The notes beneath the pieces are model-generated. The model saw only the letters and a program-made list of their open reading frames with translations, did not search any database and was not told where the DNA came from. Both the position numbers and the translations under genes were made by a program. From the NCBI GenBank assembly GCA_964579675.1, contig CAZOIA010000111.1:1-18734 (forward strand): a DNA stretch of 18,734 bases, given 5' to 3'. Shown piece by piece: positions 7,944 through 15,327 of this stretch. This stretch comes from CAZOIA01 sp964579675. GTDB taxonomy: Bacteria; Planctomycetota; Phycisphaerae; UBA1845; PWPN01. Each line of letters opens with the position of its first letter. The stretch's first letter is position 1.

Positions 7944-8864
7944 ATGAGTTTGTGTATCCAGGCCGGCCGACAAGACGCGCGGATATTGCCGAGGCGTGGC
8001 TTCACGCTGATCGAACTGCTGGTCGTGGTGGCGATCATCGCGCTTCTGCTTGCGATTCTGCTTCCGTCACTGGCCAGGGCTCGCGAGCAGGTCCGCAATG
8101 CCGCGTGCCGGTCGAACATGAAGCAGGTCATGACGGGCCAGTTGTTCTATGTCGCGGACTACAGGACGTTGCCCGCGACGCAGAGCACCTTTTACCTGCA
8201 GCAGCCCAAATGGTCGAGACCGACGGGCGTAACCTGGGCCGGCGCCCACGGCGATGCCTACGCAACGCCCTATCACAATGATCCCGAGTACGTCAGGGAC
8301 GTGCCGAAAAAGGGAACGATTTTCAGATACACGAAGGATGAGCAGATCTACGTGTGCCCGTCGGACAAGCCCGGAGAGGCGGAGGATTCGCCCCTGGGAG
8401 GAGGCGGCAACGGCCGGCTCAGCTACTCGATGAACGCCTACATCGGGTACAAGAAGCCCGACCAGTGCCAGAACTTCAGGTATCTCGAGGCCGTCAATCT
8501 GGCGCCGCTCCCCGGCGGGAATCGGTCCCGATCGTTCGCGGCCGGAGAAGGGGTGATGATTGTGGCCTCGAACATGGAGGTTCTTTTCGAAGAGCACCCG
8601 TATGAGAACATCAACAACGGATACCCGGAAGGGAACTTCAACGTGGTTGACCGGATCGTGACTCGGCACAGCCCGGCCCTGAATACGTGGAGCGCGTCGG
8701 CCAAGGGCCGGACGAATATCGCGTTCCTGGACGGCCACGTCGAGAGCCGTCTCTATCCGGCGCGGACCGAGGCCAAGGAACTGTTTGTCGAGATGGGCCA
8801 GCCCACGAGCGGCAATAACCTGCGCGCCTTTGTGGTCAAGCTGGAAGGTGGGTGTCCGTGGTGA
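7944..8864 (+). CDS. Type II/IV pseudopilin-like protein, planctomycete DUF1559/H-X9-DG family
   Basis: 306 residues. An 18-residue leader ending in PRRG is followed by 'FTLIELLVVVAIIALL': prepilin peptidase would cut G19-F20, and E24 is the Glu at +5 needed for pilin assembly. The hydrophobic helix (20-44) continues into the 'RSNMKQ' stretch typical of planctomycete pseudopilins. The C-terminal signature of this family is a His nine residues before Asp-Gly; here H242 is followed by a longer insert (20 residues) and then 'FLDGHVES' (D263-G264). Four Cys residues after the helix could form disulfides. It is inserted in the inner membrane and assembled by a type II secretion or type IV pilus-like machine, none of which is encoded here. 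These proteins are numerous in planctomycetes and mostly uncharacterised. The start codon has no strong Shine-Dalgarno sequence. Confidence 0.9.
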   Translation: MSLCIQAGRQDARILPRRGFTLIELLVVVAIIALLLAILLPSLARAREQVRNAACRSNMKQVMTGQLFYVADYRTLPATQSTFYLQQPKWSRPTGVTWAGAHGDAYATPYHNDPEYVRDVPKKGTIFRYTKDEQIYVCPSDKPGEAEDSPLGGGGNGRLSYSMNAYIGYKKPDQCQNFRYLEAVNLAPLPGGNRSRSFAAGEGVMIVASNMEVLFEEHPYENINNGYPEGNFNVVDRIVTRHSPALNTWSASAKGRTNIAFLDGHVESRLYPARTEAKELFVEMGQPTSGNNLRAFVVKLEGGCPW

Positions 8865-8893
8865 TGGAACCGTCAGGGCGGCGGTGATACAAT
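8865..8893 (+). promoter_or_regulatory. Promoter candidate for the large propeller/Ig gene
   Basis: TACAAT (8888-8893, 5/6 match to the -10 box) sits 17 bases after TGGAAC (8865-8870), a poor -35 box directly behind the pseudopilin stop. The predicted leader is about 115 bases. The -10 element is convincing; the -35 is not. Confidence 0.4.
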
Positions 8894-9002
8894 AAGACAC
8901 GAAAAAGTCGAGGAAGGGAGGAGTGCTCCCATCTCGTGTCGCGGTTCATTGGCCGCGGCCAAAAAGTGGAAAGGACCGATTAAGGCACATTTCAAGTTAC
9001 GG

Positions 9003-9009
9003 AAAGGAG
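9003..9009 (+). promoter_or_regulatory. Ribosome binding site that fixes the start at 9018
   Basis: AAAGGAG at 9003-9009 is 8 bases upstream of ATG 9018. The same frame is open back to a TTG at 8949, but only ATG 9018 has a Shine-Dalgarno sequence and places the signal peptide at the N-terminus. Confidence 0.75.
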
Positions 9010-9017
9010 CCAAAGTA

Positions 9018-12000
9018 ATGAACTGGCGCATGAGCAAGCTGGCCGGAATCGTTCTGGGGGCAGCGGTGTTGGCATGTCTGCCGTCGGCGGCGGTTCTGGG
9101 GAACGTGTACCCGTCCGGCGTCGTCGTGGACACCACGGGCTTCGACGGCGTGTGCGGGACGGCCGAGGTCACGTACGTCCTGAACGAGGACGCGAACGGC
9201 GATGGCATTAACCCGGGCGTCAAGATCGAAGTGCTTGACGGCACCTCCACCGCGGTTCGAACCGTGACGATCGCCCGGCAACCGAAGGGAACGTACGTCT
9301 TCGAGTGGGACGGCCGAAAAGACGACGGTTCGCGGGCCGATAACGGCAACTACACCGTGCGGATCACGGCGACCGACTTCGGCTACCCGGTCTGGACCCG
9401 GATCAGCGACGAGAGCGCGCTCGAGCCCGGTGTGACCGAGTGGAACTACACGCACTTTGAAAGGCCGATGGGGATCGCGGTGAACAAGAACCCGGCCAGC
9501 GAGCATTACGGCCGGATCTACGTGTCGCAGGCCTCGAACCTGACCACGGTGTCGGGGCGGGCGTGTGCGGACGGAATCTACGTCATGTACGGCGACGCGA
9601 GCCCGGTGAGCGGGACTCCCTACACCGGGGGCGTGGACTGGGCCACTGGTGACGACAGCTACCTTGCGCCGTGGAAGAGCAACATCGGCCCGGACGACCA
9701 TCTGTACGTCTCCAACTTCAACGTGGACCTGGTGTACGAGTTCAACGGCGATATGTCCGTCGCCACGCAGTTGATCGACGCCAGCAATAAGACTGCGGAT
9801 CAGTACGCCGAGAACATCGTGGTCGTGGGCACCCAGGCCGGCGGGAACCGCAAGGTCTATCTCACCAACTCGAACTACTACGACACGGCGAGGAAAGGCC
9901 TGGTCATGTACGACCTCGCCGGGAACGCCACCGCGACCGGCGGCGACACCGGGATCCAGTACATCGGCCCGGGTTATTTCACCTTCTATCCGAAGGACTT
10001 CGCCCGGGACAGCAACGGCGACTGGTACGTGTGTCAATACAGATACTCGGTCAACGAGGCTCCGCCGCTCTCGAAGTTCGAGGACGGGATCCCGCCGCTG
10101 AATACCCCGCTCTGGGAGGCATCGCAGAGTTACACCGGTGCCTACGGGATCGACATTGACGAGGACGCAGGCTGGGTGGCCTACGGCCAGTACTACACCG
10201 GGTACGTGTATATCTTCGACATGGCCACCGGCGGCTACGCGGCTGAGTTCGACGCGGGCGCCCGGATTCGCGACCTGGCGTTCGACGCCGCCGGGAACAT
10301 CTATACCGTGGACCAGATCACGGAGCGGCTCAGGATCTGGTCGCCGCCCGACGGGGTGAACTCCAAGGACGTCGAGACGAGCACCGTCGCGCTGAACAAG
10401 AGCGGCACCGGCGGGCCGACGATCACCGACCAGCCGGACGATGTGATCGTGTGTGCGGGTGACAGTGCCGTGTTCAACGCCACCGCGACCAGCGGGGACG
10501 CCGAAAGCCTGGACTACCAGTGGAAGAAGAACGGGCAGGATATTGCGGGCGAGTCGGGCACGGTCGCCTCCGGTACGCAGGTCAGCCTGACGCTCTTGAA
10601 CGTCCAGGCTGCAGATGCCGGAGCGCTGATCACCGTGGAGTTCTGCGACGATACGGGTTCGGATACCGGCGTCGTCCTCAGCGCCTCGGCGATCCTGAAC
10701 GTCGGGGTGTCGTTCCTTCAGGCACCGGTTTCACAGACGGTGTGCGCGGGCACCAATGCGACCTTTACGGTCAGCGTCATCGGCAAGGGCGCCATTACGT
10801 ACCAGTGGCAGGAGTACCTGGAGACTGCCCCGGAGGTCTGGGAGTGGGTCAACATGTCCGGCCAGACCACGGACACGCTCACTCTGGGCAATGTTCAGTA
10901 CGCGGACAGCGGGAGGCAGTTCCGGTGCGTCGTCACGGACGAGTGTGGCGCGGTGAACAGCCCGTCGGCCATCCTGCAGGTCAGAATCGGCCCGACCATC
11001 ACCTTCGTGGGCTGGGAGGTCCAGATAGCCCCGGGCGGCAACAAGTCGTATATCTGCACGGCGTACGGCATGGGCGCGATCAGTTACCAGTGGGCGAAAG
11101 ACGGAGTACCTTTAAGTGACGGCGGGACCGAACCTGTGGTTTCCGGAGCCACCAGCGCCACCATCACCCTGACGGGCGTTCCTTACTCCTGGAACGGCGC
11201 GATCATCTCCTGCTGGGTGACGGACAATTGCGGCCAGGTCAAGAGTGAGGACGTTGGCATCAGCGCAACCATGCTGATTGGAGCGGCGACGGAGAACGCC
11301 GTCCCGAACGGATGCAGCAACGCGATCGACGACGACAACGACGGGTACGTCGACTGCGATGACGCGGACTGTGACCTGGATCCCGCCTGCGGCGGGGATT
11401 GTCCTGACCCGTTCGCCGACGCCGACGAGGACAACGACGTGGACCACGAGGACTTCGGCGTGCTCCAGGCCTGCATGACGGGCGACGGTGGCGGCCTCCC
11501 GGAGGGCTGCGGCTGCTTCGATCGCGACGGCGACCTCGACGTCGACGGTGAGGATTACAACAGCTTCGAGCTCTGCGCTTCGGGGCCGGCGATAGCCGCA
11601 GACCCCACCTGCGACGACCCGACGGAGCCCCCGCCCCTCGTCGTGATCAATGAAATCGTCTACGACGACACGGAGTGGGAGGACATTGACGATCGCGAGT
11701 ACATCGAGCTCTACAACGCCGACACCGTGTCCGTGGATATCTCGGGCTGGATCATCCGGACGTCCGATACGATAGCGCCTCCGGACGACGACAACCCGAA
11801 CTACAAGGTCAGACCCACCGCGCCGGGGAGCGTCGTGCTGGCACCGGGCGAGTACTACGTGATGGGTGCGAATACCATGGCGGTGGATCAGGTCATCGGC
11901 AAGAAGGTCGGTACCGGTGAAGAGGATACCACGAACCTCTTCGAGGACGACAACGAGGCGGTCCAGTTGGTGGACCGGCAGGGCAGGATCGCGGATACCG

Positions 12001-12848
12001 TGGTCTACGAGCTGCTTCACGGGGCGGTGGCGGTCTCGCCCACGGAGGGTGGTATCTTTGGCCACTTCCGTTCGCTGGACAATTCGCTCCAGTCGCTCTC
12101 ACGCTACAAAGACGGTCTTGATACGGGCAGCAACGGTTACGATTTCGGCATCCGGGCGCTGACTCCCGGTACGAGTAACCTCGGTGTCGGATCCCTGCTG
12201 ACCGCCTACGTGCTGCCCAACCTGGATGCCCTGACAGCCGGTGCCAGTGTGCCCGGGTTGTTGGGTTCGTTCGTCAACGCCGTGGTCATCGATCCTGGTG
12301 TGGTAGATCCCGGGGATTACCCGTACAACCCGTCGGTCATTCCGGCACCTCCAGGTCATAGCCTCGCGATGGTGGCCTGGGACCCCGAGGGCGGCGGGAA
12401 CATGATCGCCTCCGATGACGTGATCGAGGCCGCCGGCGGCGGGTACGATGTCCAGGTGTACATTGAGGGCACCCTCCTGGCGACCGACGAAACGGAGGTG
12501 TGGGCGGTCGGTATCGGCACCACCGGGACGTTCGCCTTCGACAACGAGGAGACCGGCATTGGCTGGGTGTACCAGCGCAACGAGACCGCGGTGACGCTGA
12601 CGCTGTATGACGGCGGCGCGGGCGGCGGGCTGACGGCTATCGCCGGCCCGATAAGTCTGACCGGCCAGTCGGGCTGGAAGGACCTGACCCTTTCGGTCGA
12701 TGCCGCCGGCAATGTCACCGCCAGCTTCGACGGGACGCCGTATGGAGGCACTACGATCGCCAATCTGGTCGGCTCCGTGTATTTCCATTACCGCGAGCTT
12801 ATCGTTGACGACGCCCAGTGCCGTCCGCTCACGGTGGCGAATCCTTAA
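9018..12848 (+). CDS. Large exported propeller / Ig-like / dockerin-like / lamin-tail protein
   Basis: 1276 residues from ATG 9018. In order: signal peptide (1-30, hydrophobic core ending near 'SAAVLGN'); FlgD-type Ig-like domain (about 35-126, 'GTYVFEWDGRKDDG...DNGNYTV'); beta-propeller (about 153-446, 'GRIYVSQA', 'DDHLYVSNFN', 'GNIYTVDQ') related to the PEP-CTERM neighbour; three Ig-like domains (466-563, 565-656, 657-753); a Cys/Asp motif (764-793, 'DNDGYVDCDDADC') resembling MopE-type metal-binding repeats; a dockerin-like EF-hand pair (794-868, 'ADADEDNDVDHEDFG' and 'FDRDGDLDVDGEDY'); a lamin-tail domain (874-1055, 'VVINEIVYDD...YIELYN', 'DISGWII'); and a concanavalin-like C-terminal region (about 1100-1276). 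There is no PEP-CTERM tail and no catalytic motif I recognise. Probably a calcium-dependent extracellular binding or matrix protein; the partner is unknown. Confidence 0.9.
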   Translation: MNWRMSKLAGIVLGAAVLACLPSAAVLGNVYPSGVVVDTTGFDGVCGTAEVTYVLNEDANGDGINPGVKIEVLDGTSTAVRTVTIARQPKGTYVFEWDGRKDDGSRADNGNYTVRITATDFGYPVWTRISDESALEPGVTEWNYTHFERPMGIAVNKNPASEHYGRIYVSQASNLTTVSGRACADGIYVMYGDASPVSGTPYTGGVDWATGDDSYLAPWKSNIGPDDHLYVSNFNVDLVYEFNGDMSVATQLIDASNKTADQYAENIVVVGTQAGGNRKVYLTNSNYYDTARKGLVMYDLAGNATATGGDTGIQYIGPGYFTFYPKDFARDSNGDWYVCQYRYSVNEAPPLSKFEDGIPPLNTPLWEASQSYTGAYGIDIDEDAGWVAYGQYYTGYVYIFDMATGGYAAEFDAGARIRDLAFDAAGNIYTVDQITERLRIWSPPDGVNSKDVETSTVALNKSGTGGPTITDQPDDVIVCAGDSAVFNATATSGDAESLDYQWKKNGQDIAGESGTVASGTQVSLTLLNVQAADAGALITVEFCDDTGSDTGVVLSASAILNVGVSFLQAPVSQTVCAGTNATFTVSVIGKGAITYQWQEYLETAPEVWEWVNMSGQTTDTLTLGNVQYADSGRQFRCVVTDECGAVNSPSAILQVRIGPTITFVGWEVQIAPGGNKSYICTAYGMGAISYQWAKDGVPLSDGGTEPVVSGATSATITLTGVPYSWNGAIISCWVTDNCGQVKSEDVGISATMLIGAATENAVPNGCSNAIDDDNDGYVDCDDADCDLDPACGGDCPDPFADADEDNDVDHEDFGVLQACMTGDGGGLPEGCGCFDRDGDLDVDGEDYNSFELCASGPAIAADPTCDDPTEPPPLVVINEIVYDDTEWEDIDDREYIELYNADTVSVDISGWIIRTSDTIAPPDDDNPNYKVRPTAPGSVVLAPGEYYVMGANTMAVDQVIGKKVGTGEEDTTNLFEDDNEAVQLVDRQGRIADTVVYELLHGAVAVSPTEGGIFGHFRSLDNSLQSLSRYKDGLDTGSNGYDFGIRALTPGTSNLGVGSLLTAYVLPNLDALTAGASVPGLLGSFVNAVVIDPGVVDPGDYPYNPSVIPAPPGHSLAMVAWDPEGGGNMIASDDVIEAAGGGYDVQVYIEGTLLATDETEVWAVGIGTTGTFAFDNEETGIGWVYQRNETAVTLTLYDGGAGGGLTAIAGPISLTGQSGWKDLTLSVDAAGNVTASFDGTPYGGTTIANLVGSVYFHYRELIVDDAQCRPLTVANP

Positions 12849-12921
12849 GAAGTTCGCGGGCTTGCCGCAATGTGCCTTCTCGCGTAAGGCGGCGGGTTCA
12901 TGGCTGAGTAGTTGACCCGGT

Positions 12922-12951
12922 TGAGGCCCGCCCTTTCAAGGGCGGGCCTCA
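12922..12951 (+). terminator. Strong terminator hairpin after the large propeller/Ig gene
   Basis: The arms 12922-12935 and 12938-12951 are perfectly complementary over 14 bp (core GGCCCGCCC/GGGCGGGCC) around a TC centre. The downstream tail is only weakly T-rich (CAGCTTTG). It lies 73 bases after the stop at 12848. It also covers the first codons of the longest open frame of the next gene (TTG 12912), which is a strong reason to place that gene's start further down. Confidence 0.75.
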
Positions 12952-13043
12952 GCAGCTTTGTGCCCCGCCGGCGGGAGTGCGATTCGGGCCGCGGGCAGGC
13001 CTGGTGGCCACAGGTGCAATCGGTCGAATCTGGGGTAGCCGGA

Positions 13044-15197
13044 GTGAGTCGCAAGCGGACGAAACGCGACGGGGGGTTGGAGAAGAAGAGGGTCACGAGT
13101 GGGAAAGGCGGCGGGTCTCCACCGGGCGCGTCCGGCCCACGCCGGAGGCATTGGGTTGTTATCGGGCTTGCGGCGGTCGTGGTGCTGGTAGCGGCCGGTC
13201 TGGCGGTCTGGCATCGTATGCCCCCTCAAGCCGAAGGGCGCGGGGCGGGATTCAACGTTCTGCTGATTACGCTGGACACGACGCGGGCGGATCATCTGGC
13301 TTGTTACGGCCACCCTGAGATCGCCACGCCCAACATCGACGCCCTGGCCCGTCAGGGCACGATGTTCACTCAGTGCACCGCGCCGGCTCCGATAACGCTG
13401 CCTTCCCACGCCAGCATCATGACCGGGACGTACCCGTACGTTCATGGGGTGCGGGAGAACGCCCAGTTCCAGTTGAGTGAAAGCAACGTCACGCTGGCCG
13501 AGCTGTTGAAGACGGCGGGGTATTCGACCGCAGCCCACACGGCAGCTTACGTGGTGAACCGGGACTACGGGCTGGCCCAAGGTTTCGATACCTATCTGGA
13601 CGCTCGCAGGAGAGTGGAGCGCAAGGCGGACGAGGTCTGTGACGGAACCATCAAGTGGCTCCGCGCCAATACTGCGAAACAGTTCTTCGTCTGGACCCAC
13701 TTCTTCGATCCGCACAGGCCGTACGAGCCTCCCCACCCGTTCAACAGGCAGTATGACGACCCGTATGTGGGCGAGATCGCGTTCGTCGATCAGCAGGTCG
13801 GCCGGCTGATCAACGAGCTGCGGCGGCTGGGGCTCGAACGCAAGACGCTTGTGGTCCTGACCGCGGACCATGGTGAAGGACGGGGTCAGCACGGCGAAGA
13901 TACCCACCTGTACTTCGTGTACGACACGACGATGCACGTGCCGCTGATCTTCCACTGTCCGGGTGTGATTCCGGGCGGGCGCGTGGTTCCGGCCCAGGTG
14001 CGTCTGATCGACGTGACGCCGACCGTGCTGGCTTTCCTGGGCCGGCCCGCCAAGACCGATGCTCAGGGAGTCAGCCTGCTTGGCCTGATTTCGGGGCGAA
14101 CGGATGATCTCGGGTTGGCCGCCTACGGCGAGTCGCTCGGCGGGTTCCTCGTCATGGGGCTGTCTCCGTTGCGGTGCCTGCGGGTCGATAAATGGAAGTA
14201 CATCCACGCCCCCACGCCGGAGCTGTATCAAATCCGTGAGGATCCGGGCGAGACGCGGAATCTGGCCGAAGCGGAGCCGGTGCGACTGGCCGACATGCGG
14301 GATGAACTCGAGACGCTGATCGCCGAGGCACCGCCATCGCCGTCCCTGGACGAGGCTATGCGCACGCCGAGCGGTGATGAGATCCGAAAGCTGATGACCA
14401 TGGGCTACGTGGCCGGCAGCTCGCGCGGAGGGCAAACGGAGAATCTGCTTGCCAGCGAACTCGATTTGTTTGAACCGGTGGGGCCGGACCCCAAGGATCA
14501 CGTCGAGTCGATCGTGATCGAGGAGAAGGCAACTTACGCCTTGATCCACGAAGACTTCTCGCAGGCGGAAGCCCTGCTGCGGCGCCTGCGCAAGGTGTTC
14601 CCCCATAGCCCGGGCGTAGGGGACAGGCTGGCCCGGGCGTTGTTCCTGCAGGGCAGGGACGCCGAAGCAATTGCGGTCTACAAGGAGATCACCGCGGAGC
14701 ACCCGGACTTCTCCGGGGCGTACTACGGCATCGGCAAGCTGCTTTCTCGCGGCGGCAAGATCGACGAGGCCATCCCGCACTTCCGCAAGGCGATTGAGCT
14801 CGATCCCACGTACGCGGAGGCTCACTACGACCTGGGCGTGTCCCTGGCCAGGCAAGGCATGATTGACGAGGCGATCGAGCACTATCGGACCGCGGTTCGT
14901 CTCCGGCCAACGTACGTCAACGCGCTGGTCAATCTTGCCATCGCCCTGGGGGGCAAGGGCGAACTGGACGAAGCGGTTCTGCTCTACGAAAGAGCCCTTC
15001 GCCTTGAACCGGCGGACCCGACCATCTACTACAACCTGGGCAACGCTCGGTTGCGGCAGGGGAACCTGGCGGAGGCGGCCCTGCGTTACGAGGAGGCGCT
15101 GCGACTCCGGCCGGACTTCGCGCTGGCCAGAAATAGCCTGCATGCCGTCCGGCAGAAGCTGGCGGAGCAACGGGGGGCTTCTCCCGGCAGCCAATAG
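13044..15197 (+). CDS. Membrane-anchored sulfatase-superfamily hydrolase/transferase with C-terminal TPRs
   Basis: 717 residues from GTG 13044. The start is uncertain: the frame opens at TTG 12912, but that overlaps the terminator hairpin; GTG 13014 and TTG 13077 are alternatives. A basic N-terminus is followed by one membrane helix (about 37-57), putting the rest outside the cytoplasm. The alkaline-phosphatase/sulfatase fold spans about 71-415: 'LITLDTTRADH' with metal Asp D78, 'TPNIDALA', the nucleophile segment 'TLPSHASIMTG' (T118), 'FFDPHRPYEPP', and metal ligands in 'TADHGEGRGQHGE' (D275, H276). T118 and H122 occupy the places of Cys/Ser and Arg in the C/S-X-P-S-R sulfatase motif, so formylglycine cannot form here. 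From about 498 to 707 there are roughly six TPRs (for example 'AEAHYDLGVSLARQGMIDEA'). A phospho- or sulfo-ester enzyme acting on surface polymers is plausible; the substrate is unknown. Confidence 0.88.
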   Translation: MSRKRTKRDGGLEKKRVTSGKGGGSPPGASGPRRRHWVVIGLAAVVVLVAAGLAVWHRMPPQAEGRGAGFNVLLITLDTTRADHLACYGHPEIATPNIDALARQGTMFTQCTAPAPITLPSHASIMTGTYPYVHGVRENAQFQLSESNVTLAELLKTAGYSTAAHTAAYVVNRDYGLAQGFDTYLDARRRVERKADEVCDGTIKWLRANTAKQFFVWTHFFDPHRPYEPPHPFNRQYDDPYVGEIAFVDQQVGRLINELRRLGLERKTLVVLTADHGEGRGQHGEDTHLYFVYDTTMHVPLIFHCPGVIPGGRVVPAQVRLIDVTPTVLAFLGRPAKTDAQGVSLLGLISGRTDDLGLAAYGESLGGFLVMGLSPLRCLRVDKWKYIHAPTPELYQIREDPGETRNLAEAEPVRLADMRDELETLIAEAPPSPSLDEAMRTPSGDEIRKLMTMGYVAGSSRGGQTENLLASELDLFEPVGPDPKDHVESIVIEEKATYALIHEDFSQAEALLRRLRKVFPHSPGVGDRLARALFLQGRDAEAIAVYKEITAEHPDFSGAYYGIGKLLSRGGKIDEAIPHFRKAIELDPTYAEAHYDLGVSLARQGMIDEAIEHYRTAVRLRPTYVNALVNLAIALGGKGELDEAVLLYERALRLEPADPTIYYNLGNARLRQGNLAEAALRYEEALRLRPDFALARNSLHAVRQKLAEQRGASPGSQ

Positions 15198-15314
15198 TCA
15201 GCTCATGCTGCCCGATAAACTCGTGCGACCGCGCCTCGTGTTCGACTGCATGCTGTAATACCGGTGCCCGGCGCGGTATGATATGGGAAATGGCCGGTTG
15301 CGGAGCCGGCTCTT

Positions 15315-15320
15315 GGAGGG
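15315..15320 (+). promoter_or_regulatory. Ribosome binding site that fixes the start at 15328
   Basis: GGAGGG at 15315-15320 precedes ATG 15328 by 7 bases. An in-frame upstream ATG at 15283 would put 15 arginine-rich residues before the signal peptide and has no comparable site. A TATGAT sequence at 15277-15282 could be the -10 box of this gene, but I see no matching -35 box. Confidence 0.7.
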
Positions 15321-15327
15321 TGTGAGG

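Noticed and set aside
8949..9017. TTG start for the large propeller/Ig gene
   Set aside because: It would put a 23-residue basic extension before the signal peptide; ATG 9018 has AAAGGAG at ideal spacing.
12936..15194. 752-codon open frame on the minus strand opposite the sulfatase-fold gene
   Set aside because: It mirrors the real gene almost exactly, has no recognisable domain, and is rich in Arg, Pro and Gln as expected from antisense reading of GC-biased codons.
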